From assembly GCA_949752735.1 (NCBI GenBank), contig OX457052.1, forward strand, positions 18,152,649 to 18,216,648: a stretch of 64,000 nucleotides of DNA, read 5' to 3'. Under the pieces are notes generated by a model, which made no database searches, was not told where the DNA came from, and saw only the letters and a program-made list of their open reading frames with translations. Every line of letters starts with the position of its first letter. The first letter of the stretch is position 1. Positions 34,301-44,349 of this stretch are shown piece by piece. The stretch is from Lumbricus terrestris (lineage: Eukaryota > Annelida > Clitellata > Crassiclitellata > Lumbricidae). The position numbers and the translations under genes are program-made.

Positions 34301-37300
34301 TAGTAGTTAAGACACTGTATTAAACACATTGGTGAAAGTAGTAAAGACACTATTACATTTGACAGCAAATTATGGGTGAAACTTGGAGAACTTCTGTGCT
34401 AGTAACGTAACTTTGATGTCTTTTAGTCTTGTTTGAGATTAGTAGTTAAGACACTGTATTAAACACATTGGTGAAAGTAGTAAAGACACTATTACATTTG
34501 ACAGCAAATTATGGGTGAAACTTGGAGAACTTCTGTGCTAGTAACGTAACTTTGATGTCTTTTAGTCTTGTTTGAGATTAGTAGTTAAGACACTGTATTA
34601 AACACATTGGTGAAAGTAGTAAAGACACTATTACATTTGACAGCAAATTAAGGGTGAAACTTGGAGAACTTCTGTGCTAGTAACGTAACTTTGATGCCTT
34701 TTAGTCTTGTTTGAGATTAGTAGTTAAGACACTGTATTAAACACATTGGTGAAAGTAGTTAAGACACTATTACATTTGACTGCAAATTAAAGTTGAGGCT
34801 TGGAGAACTTCTTGAGCTTGTAATTTGACTTTATTTTATTCTTTTTAATCTTCAGATCAAATTTGTTAGTTAACATTCAATAGAAATGTTAATCATGCGC
34901 TTTTATTGTCTTCTACGATTTCCCAGCAGTAGCGGAACTCGCAGGCCACATTTACGCCACAGTAGCCATTTCGATTATGAAGACAGATTTACACCACTCC
35001 CAATGTGGGACAATGAAGATTTACACTAATTCATTTATGATGACAGATTAGGCTACGTCTATTCATAATCTGAATATTATGAGAGCAGTTATGGTTTTGG
35101 AGCTATTCTTTGGCAGGTTCCACATAAAGACTAGTTTCCTAAACGTCATGGTTTTGGAGCTATTCTTTGGCAGGTTCCACACAAAGACTAGTTTATTAAA
35201 CGTGATGGTTTTGGAGCTATTCTTCAGATACTTATTGTGGGAAATATAATTATAAGATCCAAAAGGTCAAAGCGCTGGATTCTGGTTGCAGAACAAGTTC
35301 AAAGTGAATTGGCTGACGTACATAATAAAATGTGATTGGGAGACGGAGACGCATAGACGAATTGGCAAATAGACAGTCATACACAGACATACACGCAAAC
35401 TGATAGACAGTAGTGCGCAAAATTGATTAATTTGAATAATGACTTTGATATCCTGCATTGGCTTACATGTACCTGAGTTACGGAGTTATATAATATAGGT
35501 TCGCACAAACGCAATCAAGCCTTTAAAATTAGGCCTATTAACGGAAAAATTAAAAAGACGCTACGATAAAGCTTTACCTTAAAACGTCATAGCCAAGTGA
35601 GGTAAGTCTATGCGTGACTTGTCCATTCTGGAGTAGGCCAACCTATTGCTTTCCAAATATACCTTTAATGTCATAGCCAAGTGAGGTAACGTGTTATATT
35701 ATGTTTAGGCCTACATTTGCTTTGAGAACAATGAAATAATTTTCAATTTCGAATTGAATTTTAACGCGCAGCAGTATCTCCGGTCGACATCTGTATACGG
35801 TAATGGTGATGAGCATGAAAATCTGGCCTAAAAGTTGGAGTTTCATTAATGTTGGCTGCTACGAATTGTCCGGGTCCGAATTGTCCGGTCCGAATTGTCC
35901 GGTCCGAATTGTCCGGTCCGAATTGTCCGGGTCCGAATTGTCCGGTCCGAATTGTCCGGTCCGAATTGTCCGGTCCGAATTGTCCGGGTCCGAATTGTCC
36001 GGTCCGAATTGTCCGGTCCGAATTGTCCGGGTCCGAATTGTCCGGGTCCGAATTGTCCGGGTCCGAATTGTCCGGTCCGAATTGTCCGGGTCCGAATTGT
36101 CCGGTCCGAATTGTCCGGTCCGAATTGTCCGGTCCGAATTGTCCGGGGACGAATTGTCCGGACACCGAATCCACCTCAAGCCGCCGCGTGGGGACCTTGA
36201 GCAAGTCCTTCACTCGCGTGAAAATCCGATGCAATGTCAGCGCTGCAGTCGAAAGCGCCTGTGAGTAGTGAGGTTGAAGAAGAGCTATAGAAAATTAGAT
36301 AAATAAATAAATATTCATGAAATAATTACATAGGCCTAATTATACATAGGCTAATTATAGACCTACATGGCAGCAGGTGTCGGTCTGCGCTATAGATTGA
36401 AACCTATGGTACGTATCAGAGATCCATCTATAAGATTCAAATGAAATTTCGTTTTACCATCCGGGTATTTGATTGGGGGCAAGATATAGCAGTCGTAATC
36501 CTCCGTTCTGCCTTCGGTGTCGCTTGTGTACGTTTTTTCGTAATGCTTGATTAACACTGACGGCATATTCCTACAAGTATGCATTCATACAACAAGTTAC
36601 GTAGCCTACTTTTGTGCTGCGTACATGTAGGTTATGTCCTATTCTTGCAAGCGTTAATTTATAACCTATGGCCACGTATAGTTATGCGATTTTTGTGCGA
36701 CTGGATGTGATCGAATGGACTTCGGTAAAACAGCTCTAAGCGCCATTTAATATATACAGATCGGCACCATGATACAGCACTGGCAAAAAGTGACATGTGC
36801 GTACTTATACTCATTTCCCCCTCTTCACTCTCTCGAACTCCGGGGTTCTTCTTAATTAAGAAGTAACTTTGCTCAAATTCTTAACACTGATTCTACTAAT
36901 GTACCAAATCGCTTAAATTTAAGTATGCATTATATTACAGCGTAGAGACCAATTGCGTTATAGGCCTATATTCGTCACCGAGTTGCATTTTCATACAGCA
37001 GAGCATACTACACTTACACTGCCCCTTGCCTTGAATAAATTTTAGAGTCTTACAATAAAATCTCACTTCATGGTTCGTTGATCCTCTGTGGACAATTCTG
37101 CAAATATGACAGACTGAGTGACGGGTTGGAGACGAAGCTGAAGATCTCTTGGAAGAATGGAACGGAAGTCGGTAAACGCTCCAGTGGCCACGAGGACTTT
37201 CTCAGCCAGAACCTCCGTTCCCTCGTCAGTAGTTATCCTCCACAGAACTGGATCAACAGCTACCACGGATTTTACAATCTCTCGGATGATTCGACAACCG

Positions 37301-39684
37301 CCATTTTGTGCCAACTTCTGTTGCGCCTCGACCAGTAACCGTGGATTGATATATCCGGCATTTCTCGACTCAAAGATCGCCTGCAGGGAGTGAGCAATGC
37401 CTGTGGAAAGGTAAGGAAATCTGGCATCTGCTTCTCTTCTAGTTAGACACTCCAATGGCAATCCCTGCTGCTTCATTGAATCGCAAGTCCGCTTCATGAA
37501 CTCACTTGACTCTTCACCCACTGTCAGGCATCCAACTTCGTAGTAAAAGCGAATGCCTATAACAGAAATCATTAGAGAGTGGTTTTTGTGTGTGATTATA
37601 AAGAATTGGGACCGACCAGTCCGAGTACTTGACATAGGCCGACAAAGATCAAGTAGGTAAGTTGGAGCAAGACCTAGCTGGCATCGCCATATTAAGGAAG
37701 ATATCCTGTATTCCATGCGCTGACGGACAGGGAGCCAATGCAGAACCTCCAGCATGCAATTTGTTGCTTATATAATTGGCCTAAGCGGCTTTTAGACTTT
37801 AAATAATGCAATATGTAACACAGGCCTGTACATATTTAGGTCTCTATGACAATGTATAATTATATTATAGACTTTTTATAGACCTTCTCACTCAGACATG
37901 GGGATATCCAAAAATAGTATTCCTAAAAGCCCAGATTTAGACTTGCCTCTCCCCTAAACACAATTGTGATTGAACTATTTAGTTAACGCCTTTTGAAATA
38001 TCGCAATAAATAGGCACGTCAAAGTCATGCTCTCCCTGATCACTTAATTGTAGAATAGCTGCGTCTTGTAGGCCTATCTATAACTCGAAATTCTTACAGT
38101 CTTACAGCGCCTAATGACGATCAGTCTTTTGTTTGAGTCGTTGTATTCACAGGTGCTCAGTCAACAAATACGTAGGTCAACCAAGGTCATATTCAGTCGC
38201 CAGGTCATGCTCCAAGGGTTGAGCAAGACAGACGGCTAGGGTGGATGGAATATATTGTTTGAGATGTAAGCGGAGTAAGAGGAATAGGAGTATATAGGCC
38301 TGTAATCAATAAACGTGTCGTGGTACTCGTCGAAAGGAAAGTTTTCAGGTTTGAGCGAAAGACCCGGGAAGGTCGTAAGCGTAAACTCGGAACATGCAAA
38401 AACGCCCACAAGACTTGAACGAGGTCGTGGGAACCAGCTTATTCAAAGGCGCTTATTCGATCCGGAAGAGATCTGCTTAAAAGCACAGCAACGAATTAGC
38501 AACTATTTCAGGAGAGTTAACAACTCGATCCTGATCGAGGATCTTCCATTCGATGTGGTCGCAGAAAAGAAAAAGCGCATAAAATGATCACAGTAATTTA
38601 TTTGGGTGTTGAACCCTAACCCCCCCCCCCCTCACCTAATACGTCCATGGGGTCTGCTCACCGGTTTCTGCCTCGATCTGTCGGTAGCGCGCAATGGATC
38701 TGGAGGAAAGAATCGCCCATGTGACGTCGAAAGCAGTAGACCTCGTGATGCGACCCTCGTCGTAATGGGCGCCGAAGATTTCATGACCCTGACGATCCTA
38801 TAATAAATTACAACAAACATTAGGCCTGTGTATAGACCTATCTGCGTATATTTAAATATAAAAAATAAGCTTACATTGGCAGACGAATCTCGATCCCGCG
38901 TGCAGTCTCAAAGTCATACCGAGGAGTTTTGGGACACTGTACCGAACTACGACCGCCTTCGTAGGCCTAGGCCTACTACTCTTTTGGGCAGCCCTTCTGA
39001 TTTGATACAGCGCGCGTGAATAAGCTGGTGCCCTGCGCCTGGCTTTCGAGTGGCGCTCTAGAGATTTGGAGATTATGATTATCTATAGGCTTGCTCACGG
39101 TGATAATTGCAGGAGGTTGAGTGGGTTAACGCCCCACACACCACCCCCAGTCTTTCCTAGAACCCCATAGCAAAGTCTTCATTGCGCACCTCAACTTCAC
39201 ATAAATCATAAAATCAACGTCTAGCCCCTCAGGCTTTTTCAACTATTTTCACACTGGGCTTGCTGGTCTCCCTGGCGACATGACTTTTGGGGCGAGCATA
39301 TATAATAGGCCTATGTTCGAAGATTTACGTTAAATTGCACTATACTGTGCACCAGGGCGAGAATTGGAGAGGTATTGAGGAGTACGCCCACCCCAGCCTT
39401 TCTTATGACCACATAGTAAAATCTTCAATGCGCACTCAACTCCCCGCAAATCAACAGCGGTATTTTTACGCATTTCTCAAACTGCACTATACAATTATTA
39501 TAGAATATTCTGCTCAAATCAATGTATATATAACTGGGTCAGTAGGTGAATAGATCGACATAATCATCCTAACCTTTGGTTCTGCTGGGCCAATCAGGCA
39601 GACGGACTGACCAAGCTTAGTGGCATGACGTGCAGCGCTTGAGCCGATCATTCCGGCTCCCACGACGCACAGATCGAACGCCAT
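25541..39684 (-). CDS. Sarcosine/pipecolate-oxidase-like FAD oxidase, copy B (C-terminal SKL)
   Basis: Six minus-strand exons: 39574-39684, 38662-38797, 37067-37556, 36458-36570, 28571-28714, 25541-25788. They sum to 1,242 nt (413 aa), with phases identical to copy A. Exons 1 and 2 have the same lengths in both copies, while exons 3-6 differ by whole codons. Domains are as in copy A: GAGMIG at residues 9-14, FGAHYDEGRITR in exon 2, YILPPIKYPDG in exon 4, and GDNGCSAKSCDEIGRLAASL near the end. Cys343 (DTCATVDTP) is the candidate covalent-flavin cysteine. The last residues KSKPDSKL end in SKL, a canonical type 1 peroxisomal targeting signal, so the enzyme probably works in peroxisomes like vertebrate PIPOX. 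The substrate is not determinable. Introns hold two minisatellites, SINEs, a LINE, the MULE gene and a solo LTR. Confidence 0.9.
25828..27094 (-). mobile_element. Solo LTR, 1.27 kb
   Basis: Ends TGTAGCGG ... TTCCAACA with ATAC on both sides (25,824-25,827 and 27,095-27,098). On the minus strand a TATA-like CATAAATACG (about 26,795) precedes AATAAA (about 25,970). The upstream part holds four tandem units (26,808-27,030). The many overlapping ORFs in this GC-rich segment are on both strands and look like by-products. It lies in the last intron of oxidase B, about 40 bases from the exon 6 acceptor. Confidence 0.6.
26808..27030. repeat. Tandem repeat inside the solo LTR, four units
   Basis: Units begin GGCCACGCCCACCA and carry one or two CAATTCGGGTAGACG blocks. 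The unit length is about 46-62 bp. In the inferred LTR orientation this lies upstream of the TATA-like box (U3). Confidence 0.9.
27428..27809. mobile_element. Non-autonomous hAT element, 382 bp
   Basis: Ends CAGTGGCGTAGCTA and TAGCTACGCCACTG with perfect 8-bp duplications GCAGAGGC at 27,420-27,427 and 27,810-27,817. Confidence 0.9.
28984..29050 (+). repeat. 5' half of SINE family 1, abutting a minisatellite
   Basis: tRNA-like head ending at the B-box region (ATAGAATCCACC). The GGACAATTCGGACC array begins here instead of the SINE body. Confidence 0.65.
29050..29391. repeat. 14/15-bp minisatellite, GGACAATTCGGACC, about 24 units
   Basis: Units alternate between 14 and 15 bp (extra C). Because the unit has no stop in most readings, several ORFs of 135-155 codons cross it on both strands, and I regard these as spurious. 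It lies in intron 4 of oxidase B. Confidence 0.97.
29632..29873 (+). repeat. tRNA-derived SINE, family 2 (full copy)
   Basis: A-box-like GTGCAATGGATAACACGCTG, B box GAGTTCGAGCCCC, a body shared with 10,516-10,705, and an (ATT)n tail. Confidence 0.78.
30600..32480 (+). pseudogene. Non-LTR retrotransposon (jockey/CR1-like) reverse transcriptase, broken
   Basis: Pieces of reverse transcriptase appear in shifting frames: YSHFGLRKKACL near 30,925, TIGIFLDLAKAF near 31,030, GSILGTLLFILYINDLLS near 31,255-31,310. The C-terminal part (LPTEKLKLLYHTLLELYIKY, then APLF-like NKLNILRIYD) covers 31,560-31,830, with further decayed sequence to about 32,065. The catalytic YADD region is missing and replaced by a (TA)n run (31,329-31,362) and foreign sequence. 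It lies in intron 4 of oxidase B. Confidence 0.82.
32645..33997 (+). CDS. FLYWCH zinc-finger MULE-type transposase, intact
   Basis: Uninterrupted 450-aa frame without introns. Residues 17-61 form a FLYWCH-type finger (F17, Y20, W34, C36, C41, H59/H61). The MULE DDE domain follows: D173 in WFADGTFKV, D235 in VVTDFEMAA, E365 in NNAVEGWHNAF. GCHFHFGQC (254-262) is typical of the family. An Arg run (333-337) could act in nuclear import or DNA binding. Such proteins move Mutator-like DNA transposons. Some animal copies are domesticated. I could not identify terminal inverted repeats around it, so it may be either a young element or a single-copy derivative. It lies within intron 4 of oxidase B, on the opposite strand. 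Confidence 0.9.
   Translation: MAAQFLESEKGKRMLNFQGYLYHIHRKTEKVDIWRCSDRTCKGRCHTANGEMVKLPSQHSHAASTAQVEKAQLRLSMRRRAEVSEDPARIIVQSTTVNLSPSAQATVPKIETFKRNIRRYRQLPPQADGEILPAELRNTLDGQPFLRNDVDFLLFAADEDLNFLASCEVWFADGTFKVSPAGYSQLYTIHGTRNGINIPCVFALLPNKLEATYTALLRKLLEIQPGLQPTTVVTDFEMAAMKAFTNVYNTEIHGCHFHFGQCIWRRVQEYGFAGRYNNEPDFAMHIRMLVALAYVPNSDKVAAYEELTRLETFPEVDPLLTYFEDTFLGRPARRRRRNAALFPSHIWDCYEAVRLEHPRTNNAVEGWHNAFALSVQIAHPTVPRLVVKLQREQNINRLNVERLIAGEDPPLRKKKYRDLDRRLRTVVLDYSNRSCIEYLRGCSHSITLND
34111..34805. repeat. Tandem repeat, 139-bp unit, five copies
   Basis: AACTTCTGTGCTAG starts at 34,111, 34,250, 34,389, 34,528 and 34,667, an exact 139-bp period. Copies are almost identical. It begins about 110 bases after the MULE stop codon. 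Confidence 0.97.
35088..35232. repeat. Tandem repeat, ~61-bp unit, 2.3 copies
   Basis: ATGGTTTTGGAGCTATTCTT occurs three times. The unit also contains GGCAGGTTCCACA and AAAGACTAGTTT. Confidence 0.92.
35233..35860. other. Intronic stretch, nothing recognised
   Basis: A short direct repeat CATAGCCAAGTGAGGTAA appears at about 35,588 and 35,672. Otherwise I see no feature. Confidence 0.5.
35866..36163. repeat. Same 14/15-bp minisatellite, inverted, about 21 units
   Basis: Plus strand reads GGTCCGAATTGTCC, the inverse of the array at 29,050. The ORFs across it are spurious for the same reason. Confidence 0.97.
36164..36292 (+). repeat. 3' half of SINE family 1, abutting the inverted minisatellite
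   Basis: Starts at CCGAATCCACCTCAAG (B-box end) and keeps the body to GAGCTATAG. The tRNA-like head is missing. Confidence 0.7.
37594..37755 (-). repeat. LINE reverse-transcriptase C-terminal fragment
   Basis: Encodes LHWLPVRQRMEYRISSLIWR and LGLAPTYLLDLCRP, typical of the region after RT in non-LTR elements. It sits immediately upstream of exon 3 of oxidase B, so the frame there runs on through the intron without meaning. Confidence 0.8.
39110..39490. repeat. Two degenerate relatives of the 6,138 hAT MITE
   Basis: 39,353-39,490 starts CAGGGCGAGAATTG and ends TTCTCAAACTG. 39,110-39,265 shares the CCCCAGTCTTTC...AGCAAAGTCTTCA interior and ends TTTTCACACTG. No target duplication remains. Both lie in intron 1 of oxidase B. 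Confidence 0.5.
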
Positions 39685-40276
39685 TCGTAAGCTTATATTG
39701 CGCTTCAATTTAAGTCACGGCTGATGAATACAGGATGAACGAAAAGCTTATAAGATGGGGGTTCGCAAACGATGACTCTTACTGTGCTGTGGCCTACTGA
39801 TCAGATTCTGTTAACAGCAGTGTAAATAATCCCACTGTTTTAGGTCGTACACAACGGGATCGCGACATTAGGACTACGCAGCCCATAGCCTATAATTCAT
39901 GTATACATTTGCAGGCTTTCTCAGCTGCACCGATAGGGCCTAGTTCGACGACGTATGCAACTGCAGGCTACATAGGCGCACTGTGCCTGAAACAGTTGCA
40001 TCAAAGTCCAGATTCATCTACAGATAATGGCCCTCTCGTTTCCTGTGTAGGCCTAAGCATATTGGCCTAGGCCAAAATGTGCTTGTAGGCCTAATTACTA
40101 CAAAGCCATGGTTCATGGTATTATAACGTCTCGCGAATTCGACTGTTCTCGATCTGTGTTGGACTGCAACCCAGAGCCTGCGGTTCTCGATACGTGTCGG
40201 ACTGTATCCCAGAGCCTGTATTGATTAAATCCAGCAACAACGTGGCCTAATTCAGAACATGACATAACGCAGTATA

Positions 40277-42028
40277 CACCGTGTCTAAAAAAAAACTGTG
40301 CAAAATTGTTTTTGTCAGAACTTCGTCAAATTTCCACCAATCTTAATAACTTTTGGTAGGCAGATGGCAAAATGGCCGAAATTGTATACTATAGATCTAT
40401 ATAAATTTTCCACCTCACCTGACTCATATCACCACACTACCTTGTTAAACACAGAATACCAATTTTTCATACAACGCTTACATTTTCTTGCTTGCAACAA
40501 ACTTTCTGACGACTGAATTAGCGCACAATAAAGTAAAAGATGGTTTACTTAGCCGAGTGTTTTAATTGTGATGACAGATCTCTTAAAAGTGTTAGAATTG
40601 GTGCTCGAAATGTGCCCCGAATACACGGGCACAAGCTCTTAGACGACGACGCAACTGGCCGATAGCAGCATCAACGATCGACTGGTCAAAGCAGGAGCGT
40701 TTTGAGTTCGTCGACGTTGGCTATTCTGGACCGGTAAACCCTCTGCTGCAGCACACTCCATATGCTTTAGTCCAGCGTTTCCCAAACTGTGGGTCGCGAC
40801 CCAAAAGTGGGTCGCAGAGCTTTGGCAAGTGGGTCGCGAAAGTTCTTCTTATTTCTCTGTTAATTTCAGTATTTATTCCAGTAACCCTCAAACGTCATAC
40901 TTTATTATTCCGTTATAACTAGTGAAACAACATTTGACTATGGTTGGGCTATAACTAGCTTCTACTTGTGCGTGTATGTGAACAGGAAACAGTGCACAAG
41001 ACTTAGCAACAAGACTTGGCATGATTAATAAAACGTCTGCCATTCAAAAATAATCAACGTGTATTTAAATTTCACAAAATTTTATTTTCAATTTTTAAAA
41101 CTTTGCGAAAAAACGTGGATAAATTTTTGAAACGAAAACGAGAATCTTTGTCATGTGTGAGTGGTCATAGCTCAGAGTCGGAGTCGGACGATGATGTTAA
41201 TTCAACTCTTGATAATCGACTTCCGAGTACGAAGAAGGCATGTCCGCCGAAACGTAAATATTATGATTCATATCTGAAATTCGGATTTATTTCAACTGAT
41301 TCAGGCGATGAACCAAGACCTCAGTGTGTGATTTGTTTTGAAATTTTTCCTTAAGTTAAATTTTACTGTTTTAAATGTGGTAATTTCTAAATGCTGGATG
41401 TAAATCAGCATATCTTAATCCCGATTTATGAAGCAATCCTTAGTTAGTGTTAGTTTAGTACTCTGTACCTAATTTTGTTTAGTCACCTTAGTGGGTCCCG
41501 AGACAGAAAAAATATTCCCAAGTGGGTCCCGAGCCAGAGAAGTTTGGGAACCTCTGCTTTAGTCGACTGGGTTAAGATCCAGTGAATTCGGAGGCCAGAG
41601 TGTTGGAGGGATAAAGTCGGGCGTCTCTCGCTCCAGGAAAGAGACGGCGTCGCGCGCTTGATGTGCCGGGCGCCATCCTGTTGAAAGACAATATATTCGC
41701 CCTAGGAAATCCTGGCGTATGTCTGACGGTATCATCTGGGCAAGAAGGTTGTCGCGATAGTAGGCCTATGCCCCATTCACTTTGACATCCGGCTGGATGC
41801 AATGGATTTCAGTGCAGCCAAGCTTCGAGACGCCGTTATATGAAAAATTGGTACATTTGTGTTTAACATGGTAGTGCGGTGATATGAGTCAGGTGAGGTG
41901 GAAAATTTATACATAGCATAAAATTTCGGCCATTTTTCTATCTACCTACCAAAAGTTATTAAGATTGGTGGAAATTTGACGAAGTTCTGACAAAAACAGT
42001 TTTGCACAGTTTTTTTTTAGACACGGTG
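40277..42028 (-). mobile_element. Tc1/mariner element with transposase remnant, split by a hAT insertion
   Basis: Ends CACCGTGTCTAAAAAAAAAC and its inverse, flanked by TA. Terminal inverted repeats extend about 200 bp. The minus strand encodes the C-terminal half of a mariner-like transposase. VKVNGA, then WRPAHQARDAVSFLERET and TLWPPNSLDLNPVD, cover 41,795-41,568. The tail SIWSVLQQRVYRSRIANVDE follows beyond the insertion (40,765-40,690). Stops and frameshifts are present, the N-terminal half is missing, and the element is dead. The hAT insertion 40,773-41,556 sits just after LDLNPVD. Confidence 0.88.
40773..41556 (+). mobile_element. hAT (Charlie/ZBED-like) element nested in the mariner
   Basis: Ends CAGCGTTTCCCAAACTGTGG and GAAGTTTGGGAACCTCTG with perfect 8-bp duplications CTTTAGTC at 40,765-40,772 and 41,557-41,564. 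The ORF 41,103-41,354 (83 aa; KRKYYDSYLKFGFISTDSGD, then PQCVICFE) matches the N-terminus of ZBED5-type hAT transposases. The rest of the transposase is deleted. Confidence 0.9.
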
Positions 42029-42747
42029 TAGATCGATAAAAAAAGTGAATATAGGCCTGTTGTTTGCTGCAGAATGAAGAGTTGAGTCTCTAGTGTAATC
42101 TATTGTTTGTCAAGTCTAGAACCCGACGCTATTACATTGGCCTAAAAATTAGCCTAAAATTGGGGCAGAAATTTCGCAATTCTCTGATCTGGAGATGCGC
42201 TAAATGAATACTCGATTATGCACATGATTTACGATTCAAAAGAACGACAAATTTATTTATTTTATGTAGGCCTATTTCTCGCAATTCTGTAACGCCTCGT
42301 CCAGCTAGGCTACTCAGAAGTGCTCCAGACTAAAGTACGGACACTGCATCGGAGTTTCACGCCGAAGCGTATTAACATAATAATAACTAGGGCCTAGGCC
42401 CCTATTATTTTAATTGACACAATGGATTGCCAGACGTCCGGTAATTGAATGGACCGGTCTTGGGGCACTGCCCTCACACCCTCGGCCTATTATTATATAC
42501 CCCGCAGTCGATCGAGCCATGGGCTACTATCGACTTGGCCGACCTCTCGACGACTCGATCGACTTGTCTCGACCGACTTCGTCGACTTGGCCTAGTTTTG
42601 TCTCTTGCTCACCTCTGCAGCTATGTTGTCTCAAAATGAAATTATAGGCTACGATAGTAGATCTGTGTCATAATCTGATTGACGTCACAATAGGCCTAAG
42701 CCTAATTTCGAATTCTCACTGAATTTAGATAATAGCAGATTTGCTCT
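42029..42747. other. Intergenic stretch with a SINE scrap
   Basis: A reverse fragment of SINE family 1 lies at about 42,305-42,372 (CGGAGTTTCACGCCGAAGCG). Nothing else is recognised. Confidence 0.55.
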
Positions 42748-43315
42748 GAAATCCGCCGCCCTCATTTTCTCGGCCTCGGTATATAAACCGCCGCAGCCCT
42801 CATTTTCTCGGCCTCTGCATATGAACCGATGCTGCCCTCATTTTCTCCGCCTCGGCAAATAAACCGCCGCTCTCATTTTCTCCGCCTCGGCAAATAAACC
42901 GCCGCTCTAATTTTCTCGGCCTCGTCATTTAAACCACCGCTCTCATTTTCTCGGCCTCGGCATATAAACCGCCGCTCTCATTTTCTCGACCTTGGCATAT
43001 GAAGTGCCGCCCTCATTTTCTCGGCCTCGGCATTTAAACCGCCGCCGCCCTCATTTTCTCGGCCTCGGCATTTAAACCGCCGCTCTCATTTTTTCGGCCT
43101 CGGCATATAAACCAATGCTGCCCTTATTTTCTCGGCATCGGCATATAAACCACCATCCTCATTTTCTCGGCCTCGGCATATAAACCGCCGCTCTCATTTT
43201 CTCAGTCTCGCCATATAAACCACCGTCATCCTCATTTTCTCAGCCTCGGCATATAAACCACCACCACCACCCTCATTTTCCCGGCCTCGGCATATAAACC
43301 GCCTCGGGATATGAA
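42748..43315. repeat. Minisatellite, ~37-45-bp unit, about 14 copies
   Basis: Units consist of CTCATTTTCTCGGCCTCGGC, then ATATAAACCGCCGC with expansions of CCGCC/CCACC. They vary in length and sequence. Confidence 0.95.
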
Positions 43316-43477
43316 ACTTTAGCGCCTTCTTTTTCACAGCCTCTGCATCTCAAACATTGGGCTGATGCTTCATATGCTGTGGATGGGAAAAGGAAGACAC
43401 TAAGTGACTCTCAATGAAAATGACTGCAATCTAAAAGTTTCTTCACCAACTGGTGGAAACACTCGGACTATGCTGCC

Positions 43478-43640
43478 CAGTGGCGTAGGCAAAGGGGGGG
43501 TTTCGGGGTTAAACCCCCCCCATTGGCTCCGGGAAAAGGTTTTTTTAAAGGTTATTTTTCCATTTAAGTAAGAAAAATGGCAATAAACAGGGTTTCCGGC
43601 CATGAAACCCCCCCATGAAAAATTCCTGGCTATGCCACTG
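43478..43640. mobile_element. Non-autonomous hAT element, 163 bp
   Basis: Ends CAGTGGCGTAGGCA and TGGCTATGCCACTG with perfect 8-bp duplications ATGCTGCC at 43,470-43,477 and 43,641-43,648. Same family as 7,093-7,350. Confidence 0.9.
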
Positions 43641-43648
43641 ATGCTGCC

Positions 43649-44349
43649 TCCTTCCTTCTAATTCTTCTTCATTAAAAACTGAAAGGATTTTGGTTAGTGT
43701 GAACTGTGAACACACAAACAAGCATTTTGAAGCTCAAACTTCAAAGGAAGATAGGAGTGGAGAGTAAGAGGCAGAGGTTAGAGGGTTCAGTGGTCAAGTG
43801 GCCCGCCAGGCCTCAAAATATGGCCCTCAACTAAAATTGACAATTTGAACAGGTTGAAATACATCATTATTTTCTAGAACATCAATTTTAACAAATTTAT
43901 ATGTTATTAGCAAATCTTAAGTCAAATAAAGCATAAAACAAACAATTACATTTAAAATTAATTTAACCTTGTGAAACTCATGTCCTCGAACTAAGAAAAA
44001 GTTAAAAAAATGCTGGGAACCACAGATCTTGGCATTTCTTGGGGATGTTCGTAAGAACCAAACTGCTCTTTAGTCTTCAATGCAAAAAAAGTTCAGAATC
44101 ACCTGTCCATACGCAAACAGTTCTTCAAACGTGTCTAATGTTTATTCAAAGAATGTTCTTTGATGTTCTAGTCTATGTAATTCAGAACAGGTTAGAATTT
44201 CCATAAATGTCCAGCTAAAAATTACTCTTAGCACAGTCAGTAAAAGTTCTTCAGGATTGCATTGCGTTTCCGACATCATCTTTGCCGCCTTGTTCTTTAC
44301 CATTTTCTCTCGCCTGCAAGTATCATCAATTAAACCGAATTAACAACAG
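43649..44349. other. Intergenic stretch, nothing recognised
   Basis: AT-rich, without a convincing ORF or a repeat I recognise. Confidence 0.5.
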
